DNA from: Desulfuromonadaceae bacterium UBA6124 | GTDB lineage: Bacteria > Desulfobacterota > Desulfuromonadia > Desulfuromonadales > Trichloromonadaceae | Assembly: GCA_002423365.1 (NCBI GenBank) | Contig: DIVU01000342.1 | Location: 1-11,653, forward strand | Length of the DNA: 11,653 nucleotides | Reading direction: 5' to 3' | In this document: piece after piece, positions 6,851 through 11,653 of the stretch | Numbering within the stretch: position 1 is the stretch's first letter | Layout: each line of letters begins with the position of its first letter | The notes under the pieces: model-generated | Databases searched by the model: none | What the model saw: only the letters and a program-made list of their open reading frames with translations | Told to the model about the DNA's origin: nothing | Position numbers and translations under genes: made by a program

Positions 6851-7429
6851 TTGAACTACCTGTTTCACCTCTATCTCGCCGAGCCGACGGAAGAAAGTCT
6901 GCTCGGCGGCATGCTGGGGGATTTCGTCAAGGGGCGTCTCGATGACCGTTGGCCGGAAGCGATCCGGCGCGGCATCGAGCGACACCGGGGCATCGACAGT
7001 TTCGCCCAAGGCAATGCCGTTGCGCGCCGCAGTCTGCGGCGGATCGATCCCTCCTACCGTCACTGCCGCTCGATCCTCGTCGATGTCTTTTACGATCACT
7101 TCCTCGCCCGGAACTGGCACCACCACGCCGAAATCCCTTTGGAGCAGTTCGCCCGGCGCTTCTACCGGATTCTCGAAAAGCACCACGACCTTCTTCCCCC
7201 CGGATTGCAACGCATCGCCCCACGCATGATCGCCGGACGCTGGCTCGAATCGTACCGCGACCAGGAAACGGTGGAGATCGTCCTGCAGCGCCTGGCCGGA
7301 CGCCTCTCCCGCCCCACACCGCTGGCCCAGGGGATAACGGAACTCCGCCGCCACTACCGGGAGCTCGAACAGGATTTCACCGAGTTCCTGCCCCAAGCAG
7401 TGTCCCACGCCCGCACCCTCCCCGCCTGA
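6851..7429 (+). CDS. acpH: acyl carrier protein phosphodiesterase (AcpH family)
   Basis: A 192-residue enzyme that hydrolyses the phosphopantetheine arm from holo-ACP, giving apo-ACP and 4'-phosphopantetheine. The start MNYLFHLYLA matches the family opening (MNFLAHLHLA in many members), which forces use of TTG as start codon; no in-frame ATG precedes it and the ribosome-binding site is poor. Asp24 in MLGDFVKG falls at the position of the metal-binding Asp24 of E. coli AcpH, and the conserved IERHRGID (His45, Asp49) and VFYDHFLA (Asp82, His83) motifs are present. Length agrees with E. coli AcpH (193 residues). It lies 51 bp after the TPR gene and converges with the flavoprotein gene, with only 13 bp between the stop codons. 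A role in cofactor turnover for fatty acid synthesis is the family expectation. Confidence 0.9.
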   Translation: MNYLFHLYLAEPTEESLLGGMLGDFVKGRLDDRWPEAIRRGIERHRGIDSFAQGNAVARRSLRRIDPSYRHCRSILVDVFYDHFLARNWHHHAEIPLEQFARRFYRILEKHHDLLPPGLQRIAPRMIAGRWLESYRDQETVEIVLQRLAGRLSRPTPLAQGITELRRHYRELEQDFTEFLPQAVSHARTLPA

Positions 7430-7442
7430 CACTCGTCACTCG

Positions 7443-8546
7443 TCACCCTTGATACCGGGCCATGAAGCGACGGTCGATCCAGTCCTTGAGCAGAAACGCC
7501 CAACGTCCCTTCAGCACCAGTTCCCCCCGTTGCAGCAGACCCCGACCATCCCCGAGATTGAGAATCCGCAGGAACATGCGCTGCGGCACGAACTGTTCGA
7601 AGGGCTCATCCTCGAGCGCGGCGAGCAGATTCTCGGCCAGGATCGGCCCCTGGCGCACGGCGTAGACGCCGACCTTGGGCAGGGAATGATGGCGCAGGCT
7701 GATGCAATCGCCGCCACCGAGAATTTCGGGATAGCTCAGACTGCGCAGGGTGTCGTCCACCAGCAACCCGCCGTCGTCACCGACCGCCAACCCGGCCTCG
7801 ACAAAGAGGGAGGGCGGAGCGATGCCCCCGGCCAGCAGGACCAGGTCGGCAGGGAGTTCGTCGCCGTCGTCGAGGAAAACTTGCCGATCCGCCACCCGTT
7901 GCGCCCGCACCCCTTCGAGAATGCGGATGCCACGCTCCGCCAGCGAAGCCAGGGCCAGTTCCCGGGCCCGCCCGGGGAAATCGGCGAGCAGACGCTTGCC
8001 GCCGACCAGGGTGATCTCCCCATGTCCCCGGGCATCCCGCAGCAAGCGCCAAAGGGCACCGCACAGCTCGACCCCGGAAGCGCCGCCGCCGATCACCACC
8101 AGATTTTTGCGCCCCTCGGGCAACATCGCCAGCAGTAGTTTTCGCGCCTCCAGCAGTCGCTGGATCGGCTTCACCGGCAGCACCGGACAGCTGCCGTCAT
8201 CGGGCAGTTCAATTGCGACCCGGCTACCGAAATTGAAGGAAATCAGGTCGTATGCGAGCGCCGATCCGTCGGAGAGATACAACGTGCGCGCCTCGGCATC
8301 CAATCTCGTCGCCGCCGCCAGCGCCACGGTCGCCCCCGCCTTTTCGGCCATGCGCGCGACGGCGAAAGATCCCTGCTCGGACGTATAAATGCCCGCCAGC
8401 ATCCCCGCCCCCATGCCGGAATAATAGTGATCCTCATCGGGCGTCACCAGCGTCACCCGATGGCCGAGACCGATCATCCGCCCCAGTTGCTGCAACACTG
8501 GCAGATGGGCGTGTCCCCCTCCGACCAGCACCAGATGTTTGCCCAT
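7443..8546 (-). CDS. FAD/NAD(P)-dependent oxidoreductase of the SelD-N-terminal-like (NDH-2 clan) family
   Basis: A 367-residue two-dinucleotide-binding flavoprotein. The N-terminal FAD motif is VGGGHAH (residues 8-14), whose HAH ending is typical of the family also found fused to the N-terminus of selenide-water dikinase. The NAD(P) motif is IGGGASGVE (152-160), and the second FAD contact is ILGGGDC (275-281). The block GVYAVRQGPILAENL (293-307) is a family hallmark. No SelD kinase domain follows, so it is the stand-alone form. The C-terminal ~25 residues (GRWAFLLKDWIDRRFM) could be an amphipathic membrane-binding helix, as in type II NADH dehydrogenases. Electron acceptor and physiological role are unknown; NADH:quinone-type oxidation is one possibility. 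GGGAGGG lies seven bases before the ATG. It sits 134 bp after the exported-protein gene and may share its sigma-54 transcript. Confidence 0.88.
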   Translation of the reverse strand: MGKHLVLVGGGHAHLPVLQQLGRMIGLGHRVTLVTPDEDHYYSGMGAGMLAGIYTSEQGSFAVARMAEKAGATVALAAATRLDAEARTLYLSDGSALAYDLISFNFGSRVAIELPDDGSCPVLPVKPIQRLLEARKLLLAMLPEGRKNLVVIGGGASGVELCGALWRLLRDARGHGEITLVGGKRLLADFPGRARELALASLAERGIRILEGVRAQRVADRQVFLDDGDELPADLVLLAGGIAPPSLFVEAGLAVGDDGGLLVDDTLRSLSYPEILGGGDCISLRHHSLPKVGVYAVRQGPILAENLLAALEDEPFEQFVPQRMFLRILNLGDGRGLLQRGELVLKGRWAFLLKDWIDRRFMARYQG

Positions 8547-8680
8547 ATTTCAACCCTCCCGCGTCGAGTGAATGTCCAAAAGAACGAGTGCCGCCGACTT
8601 TCGCAGAGTCTTTTCGCACAGTTTACTCCGGAGCGGGCATCTCGGCAAAGGCGGAATTGCAGGGGGGAACGGTTTCCTGT

Positions 8681-9145
8681 TCAGGGGTAGTGATAATCGA
8701 AGCTGTCGGTAAAACCGCCCAAGGGACTTTCAACGCGCACACTGATGTTATAGATGCCCGCATTTTCCAGAAAGAGATCGGCCCCGTATCCGCCCAGCAG
8801 GGAAAGGCCCAGGGCGCGGATTTCGTTCCCCCGTGGGCCCAGAACGCGGAAGAATACCTCGACATTCTCCCCGACAAGAAAATCGGGACCGTCGAGATAG
8901 AGGACCAGTTCGGGATCAGGTTCCTTTTCTTCGTCTAACGTTTCCTCTTCCAGCGGCGGGGTGACCAACCGGTAATCGAGACTCCAGGGCTCCACCAAAA
9001 GCTGGCGAATGGAAATACCCCCGCTTCGTTCGCTCATCAGGGAATAACGTCCCGGGCCGTTGCCCGCCTGCCCCACATAAGCGACCAAAGCCATGCACAA
9101 CCCACAGCCGAGAATGAGCAGCGGGCGCAGCGGATGGTATTGCAT
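8681..9145 (-). CDS. uncharacterised exported protein with C-terminal beta-sandwich-like domain
   Basis: A 154-residue protein I cannot assign to a named family. Residues about 8-25 (LLILGCGLCMALVAYVG) are a hydrophobic N-terminal segment, either a signal peptide (possible cut after GQA at 27) or a membrane anchor; the Cys14 context (ILGC) is a poor lipobox. A linker rich in Glu and Pro follows (about 62-79), then an ~75-residue domain with alternating strands (VLYLDGPDFLVGE, VEVFFRVLG, IYNISVRVES) that resembles an Ig-like or FixH/YtkA-type periplasmic sandwich. I chose ATG 9145 because AAGGAGAG lies about seven bases before it and because the longer frame to 9343 would run through the sigma-54 promoter. 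It is the first gene after the GlrR-like regulator and has its own -24/-12 promoter, so it is the likely target of that regulator. The role may be in envelope stress or envelope homeostasis; this is inference. Confidence 0.72.
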   Translation of the reverse strand: MQYHPLRPLLILGCGLCMALVAYVGQAGNGPGRYSLMSERSGGISIRQLLVEPWSLDYRLVTPPLEEETLDEEKEPDPELVLYLDGPDFLVGENVEVFFRVLGPRGNEIRALGLSLLGGYGADLFLENAGIYNISVRVESPLGGFTDSFDYHYP

Positions 9146-9202
9146 CAAACTCTCTCCTTGAAAAAACAGCATCGGCGCGCAATCGGCGCCATTCCAGACC
9201 TC

Positions 9203-9219
9203 AGCAAGGCTCGGGCCAA
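9203..9219 (-). promoter_or_regulatory. sigma-54 (-24/-12) promoter
   Basis: Minus-strand TTGGCCC-GAGCC-TTGCT matches the sigma-54 consensus TTGGCAC-N5-TTGCW except for one base (C for A) in the -24 element, and the GG-to-GC spacing is exact. The predicted start is near 9192, leaving a 47-base leader before the exported-protein ATG at 9145. The neighbouring gene encodes a sigma-54 activator, which raises the prior strongly. Confidence 0.78.
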
Positions 9220-9273
9220 GCGGAAGAAACCATGCGATAGCAACAGGTTGCGAGGGGCAGTAAGAAGCGGAAA

Positions 9274-9293
9274 GGAAACGCCGGGACGTTTCC
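9274..9293. repeat. GGAAACG-N6-CGTTTCC dyad in the sigma-54 upstream region
   Basis: Two perfect 7-bp arms around CCGGGA, with a further GAAAC half-site in inverted order at 9298-9302. The centre is about 91 bp upstream of the predicted sigma-54 start. It does not fit the GlrR operator, so it may bind another regulator or form RNA structure at the 3' end of the regulator transcript. Confidence 0.45.
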
Positions 9294-9302
9294 GGGTGAA
9301 AC

Positions 9303-9320
9303 CGTCGCCGATATGCGACA
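9303..9320 (-). promoter_or_regulatory. putative GlrR-type activator site 1 (TGTC-N10-GACG)
   Basis: Read on the minus strand, TGTC and GACG are separated by ten bases. The enterobacterial GlrR operator is TGTC-N10-GACA, so this is a one-mismatch fit. Its centre is about 120 bp upstream of the predicted sigma-54 start, a usual distance for enhancer sites. A candidate IHF site (AATCAA plus CTG, one mismatch) adjoins at 9319-9331. Confidence 0.55.
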
Positions 9321-9387
9321 GGGGCTTGATTTACCCGGAACAAAGAGGACCACCGGGAAAAACCGATGGAGAAAAGGGGGTCTACCC

Positions 9388-9405
9388 GGTCGCTTATTGC
9401 CGACA
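9388..9405 (-). promoter_or_regulatory. putative GlrR-type activator site 2 (TGTC-N10-GACC)
   Basis: Minus-strand TGTC and GACC with a ten-base gap, again one mismatch from the GlrR operator. It shares the wider pattern TGTCG-N8-CGAC with site 1. The two centres are 85 bp apart, close to eight helical turns, so they lie on the same DNA face. It ends 10 bases from the stop codon of the regulator gene. Confidence 0.52.
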
Positions 9406-9415
9406 GGTCGAAAGG

Positions 9416-10774
9416 CTATTCGGGCTTGAAGAGTTGGGGAACGATGTGATGACGTTGCAGCAGCTTGTAAAAATCGGTGCGGTTGCGGTCGGCGATGCGC
9501 GCCGCCTGGGAGACGTTGCCCCGGGTCATCTGCATCAGGCGCACCAGATAGTCCTGCTCGAACTTGCGCCGGGCCTCGGCCAGAGTGGGAATCTTTTCCG
9601 GACTCACGCGCAGGGCCGCCTGCAGAAGATCGGCGGAAATCACCGGGGTGGTCGACAGGGCCACGGCCTGCTCGACAACGTTGATCAGTTGTCGGATGTT
9701 GCCGGGCCAGGAAGCGTTGAGCAGCATTTCCATGGCCTCGGGGGCGAAGCCGGCGAGCTTCTTCCCCGAACGGGCCGCCAGCGTCTTGCGGAAATGTTCC
9801 GCCAAGAGGGGGATATCCTCACGACGCCGGGCCAGGTTCGGCACTTCGAGGCAGACGACGTTGAGCCGGTAATAGAGATCCTGGCGGAACTGTCCGGAGG
9901 CGACCGCCGCCTCGAGATCTCGGTGTGTGGCCGAGACGATGCGCACATCCACCGGCTCGACCCGGGTCGAACCGACGGAGCGCACCTGTTTTTCCTGGAT
10001 CACGCGCAGCAGCTTGACCTGCAGGGCCAGGGGCATGTCGCCGATTTCATCGAGGAGCAAGGTGCCGCCGTTGGCCGACTTGAAGAGACCGACATAGTCC
10101 TGGGTCGCCCCGGTAAAGGCGCCCTTGGTATGACCGAAGAGTTCCGATTCGAGCAGCGCCTCGGGAATCGAGCCGCAGTTCACCGCCACGAAGGGACCGG
10201 CGGCGCGGGGGCTGGCCAGATGAATGGCCCGAGCCAGCAACTCCTTACCGGTGCCGCTTTCGCCAAGGAGCAGGACGCTCGATTCGCTCTCCGCCACCAG
10301 CTTGAGACGCCCGAGTAGATCCTCCATCAGCGGGCTGCAGGTGATGATCTCCCGGCGCCAGGCGACATCCTTGCCGGTGGGGGCGACCCCCGGCTGGGCG
10401 CCGCTCAGATTCAGGGCCTTGCGAACCTCCTCCAGCAAGGCCCGGCTGTCCACCGGCTTGGTCAGAAAGGAGAAGACCCCGCGCCGGGTGGCCTCCACCG
10501 CCTCGGCGATGGAACCGTGGGCGGTGAGGATAATGACCGGCACCGAGGCGTTGACCTTGCGGATTTCCTCGAAGAGGCCGAGGCCGTCCATGCCGGCCAT
10601 GCGCAGGTCGGTGACGACCAGATCGGGGCGCAGCACCGGAAAGCGGGCCATGGCCTGCTCGGCGCTCTCGACCTGGGTCACGGCATAGCCGGCGGCGGAA
10701 AGACGCATGGAGAGCAGGCGCAGCAGATCGGTATCGTCATCCACCAGCAGTATGCGTCGTGCTTCAGCGTTCAT
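9416..10774 (-). CDS. glrR: sigma-54-dependent two-component response regulator, GlrR/QseF-like
   Basis: A 452-residue NtrC-class activator. Residues 1-120 are a receiver with acidic pocket Asp12-14, phosphoacceptor Asp56 (VVTDLRM), Thr84 and Lys106. Residues about 143-375 are the AAA+ domain: Walker A GESGTGKE (171-178), the sigma-54 contact loop GAFTGA (218-223), Walker B LLLDEIGDM (239-247), and arginine-finger region FRQDLYYRLN (296-305). The Fis-type helix-turn-helix is about 417-440. The C-terminus RNRTDFYKLLQRH closely matches the E. coli GlrR end RNRTEFYKLLSRH, which, with the gene order kinase-lipoprotein-regulator, is why I use glrR. In E. coli phosphorylated GlrR activates glmY and rpoE; here the first candidate target is the adjacent gene at 8681-9145. 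GAGG lies before the ATG, and only 6 bp separate it from the lipoprotein stop. Confidence 0.92.
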   Translation of the reverse strand: MNAEARRILLVDDDTDLLRLLSMRLSAAGYAVTQVESAEQAMARFPVLRPDLVVTDLRMAGMDGLGLFEEIRKVNASVPVIILTAHGSIAEAVEATRRGVFSFLTKPVDSRALLEEVRKALNLSGAQPGVAPTGKDVAWRREIITCSPLMEDLLGRLKLVAESESSVLLLGESGTGKELLARAIHLASPRAAGPFVAVNCGSIPEALLESELFGHTKGAFTGATQDYVGLFKSANGGTLLLDEIGDMPLALQVKLLRVIQEKQVRSVGSTRVEPVDVRIVSATHRDLEAAVASGQFRQDLYYRLNVVCLEVPNLARRREDIPLLAEHFRKTLAARSGKKLAGFAPEAMEMLLNASWPGNIRQLINVVEQAVALSTTPVISADLLQAALRVSPEKIPTLAEARRKFEQDYLVRLMQMTRGNVSQAARIADRNRTDFYKLLQRHHIVPQLFKPE

Positions 10775-10780
10775 GGTTCC

Positions 10781-11350
10781 TCACCGGCCGGCGGGGCGGA
10801 GTTTCTCCCGTTCGCCAAGAATGGTTTCGATCTTTTTCAGCTCCTCCAGCTGGCGGTGCAGGGTCTCCGCCCGGGTCTTCTCGGCGGCGAGCTCTCTGGC
10901 ACAATCCTCATCCCTCTCCACCGCCCCATCCAGCACCCCTTCCAGGACCAAGGCCAGGCCGCGCCGGGGATCATTCGCCCGATCGCTGCGTTTGGCGAGC
11001 AATTTCCGGGCCTGCTCCCGGTCGGAAAAGGGCTGATCCGGCCAGAGCGAGAGGAAAATCAGCCGCCAGCGGTCATCTTCTTCGGAGCTGCGAGCAAAAC
11101 GTTTTTTAACTATATCGTACTCTTTGGCACGCTGCGTGTCGCTCATGCGCCGCAGGATGTCGAGATAAGTCAGGGGCTCGAAAACCGGACGGGGTTTCTC
11201 CACCTTCGGTTGCACTGCCGCGCTTTCCACCACCTCTTCGGTGGCCGCTCTCCAGCGAGGTTCTTCCACGGGGATCAGGCGTACCCGACCGCAGCCGCCC
11301 AAGGCAAGAAGCGTTATCCCCCACAGCAACAACACTAACCAACGATTCAT
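10781..11350 (-). CDS. qseG: QseG/YfhG-like outer-membrane lipoprotein
   Basis: A 189-residue lipoprotein. Residues 1-19 are a signal peptide ending in the lipobox LGGC, with the lipidated Cys20 followed by Gly, so no inner-membrane retention Asp and probable sorting to the outer membrane. A charged, proline-containing linker (about 25-58) precedes a helical domain (about 60-140) and a coiled coil (about 146-183). The C-terminal pattern LEELKKIETILGEREKLRPAG resembles the end of E. coli QseG (LENLTDIERQL ... RKPAG). In enterobacteria QseG interacts with the kinase QseE/GlrK and is needed for its signalling, so a sensory or accessory role for the kinase is likely. It is shorter than E. coli QseG (about 237 residues). 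ATG overlaps the kinase stop (ATGA), with GGAGGAG just before it. The symbol rests on position and weak similarity. Confidence 0.78.
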   Translation of the reverse strand: MNRWLVLLLWGITLLALGGCGRVRLIPVEEPRWRAATEEVVESAAVQPKVEKPRPVFEPLTYLDILRRMSDTQRAKEYDIVKKRFARSSEEDDRWRLIFLSLWPDQPFSDREQARKLLAKRSDRANDPRRGLALVLEGVLDGAVERDEDCARELAAEKTRAETLHRQLEELKKIETILGEREKLRPAGR

Positions 11351-11653
11351 CTCTCCTCCGGATTCCAGTTCAGGGGCAAAGTCAGGCGGATGCGCCCTCC
11401 CGCCCCTTCCGGCACACTCAATTCCCCGCCGTGGGCGCGGGCGATCTCCCGGGCGATGGACAGACCGAGGCCGGTTCCTTTAACGTGCATGGCATTGGAC
11501 GAAGGCCCTTGATAAAAGGGCTGAAAGACCCGCTCCCGATCCGCCGGGGGAATCCCCGTCCCGGAATCGCGCACCTCGAAAAACCACTTTTCCCCCTCGC
11601 GACCGTCGACGATGGCGATGCTGCCCCCGTCGGGCGTGAACTTGATGGCGTTG
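11347..11653 (-). CDS. glrK: sensor histidine kinase, C-terminal part (GlrK/QseE-like), cut by the window edge
   Basis: The last 101 codons of a histidine kinase; the start and the sensor, HAMP and HisKA parts lie beyond 11653. Visible are the end of the N box (NAIKFTPDGGS), the G1 box in VRDSGTGIP, the F box in VFQPFYQ and the G2 box GTGLGLSIAREIARAHGG, so the ATP-binding HATPase_c domain is intact. It should phosphorylate Asp56 of the regulator two genes downstream. Its stop overlaps the start of the lipoprotein gene (ATGA), which implies coupled translation. The assignment as GlrK rests on gene order, because the diagnostic sensor part is missing; the call as a histidine kinase is firm. 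Confidence 0.85.
   Translation of the reverse strand, partial: NAIKFTPDGGSIAIVDGREGEKWFFEVRDSGTGIPPADRERVFQPFYQGPSSNAMHVKGTGLGLSIAREIARAHGGELSVPEGAGGRIRLTLPLNWNPEER

Noticed and set aside
7427..7447. Tandem CACTCGT repeat between the convergent acpH and flavoprotein genes
   Set aside because: Only two 7-bp copies in a 13-bp gap; likely chance, and too short for a functional repeat call.
9146..9343. N-terminal extension of the exported protein up to 9343
   Set aside because: It would translate through the sigma-54 promoter and site 1, has no hydrophobic start, and the ATG at 9145 has a good ribosome-binding site followed directly by the export signal.
9134..10318. Plus-strand open frame of 394 codons opposite the regulator
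   Set aside because: Antisense shadow: the minus strand carries every NtrC-class motif, and the plus frame has no recognisable domain and crosses the intergenic control region.
11119..11145. Plus-strand TTGGCACG resembling a -24 element
   Set aside because: No matching TTGC at the -12 position and it lies inside the lipoprotein gene on the wrong strand.
1..11653. CRISPR array, tRNA, rRNA or insertion sequence
   Set aside because: No regularly spaced repeats, clover-leaf sequence, rRNA signature, transposase motif or terminal inverted repeats were seen.

Overview
The window comes from a GC-rich (roughly 60%) Gram-negative chromosome, most likely a deltaproteobacterium of the Desulfuromonadales/Geobacterales type. 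The pointers are a stand-alone MshEN-domain protein paired with a TPR protein, an NtrC-type sigma-54 activator with an outer-membrane lipoprotein, an ACP phosphodiesterase and a stand-alone SelD-N-terminus-like flavoprotein. The taxonomic placement is inference; no rRNA or marker gene is present.

Left part (1-3110, all minus strand). A PLP-dependent class I/II aminotransferase (9-1178) lies downstream of a small defence-like cassette that reads ccdA (2739-2987), ccdB (2425-2739), a damaged small ORF (about 2143-2358) and an Mrr-type restriction endonuclease (1242-2156). The genes of the cassette are tightly packed. One good sigma-70 promoter, whose -10 box abuts a 23-bp dyad operator (3000-3050), precedes ccdA, so the toxin-antitoxin pair and the nuclease may share autoregulated transcription.

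Middle part (3111-7429). An M20-family zinc peptidase of the PepT-like type (minus strand) is divergent from an MshEN/GAF-like gene. Each has a recognisable sigma-70 promoter with a 17-bp spacer. The MshEN gene is followed by a nine-repeat TPR gene and an acpH-like ACP phosphodiesterase with a TTG start; these three probably form one transcription unit interrupted by a hairpin.

Right part (7443-11653, all minus strand). The end of a histidine kinase, a QseG/YfhG-like lipoprotein and a GlrR/QseF-like sigma-54 response regulator lie in the same order as glrK-qseG-glrR of enterobacteria. After the regulator comes a 270-bp intergenic stretch with a near-consensus -24/-12 promoter and two 18-bp sites that fit the published enterobacterial GlrR operator (TGTC-N10-GACA) with one mismatch each. 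This arrangement precedes a small uncharacterised exported protein (8681-9145) and then the flavoprotein (7443-8546). The best-supported novelty is therefore a GlrR-like regulon member encoded directly beside its regulator: a sigma-54-controlled envelope protein rather than the GlmY small RNA of E. coli.
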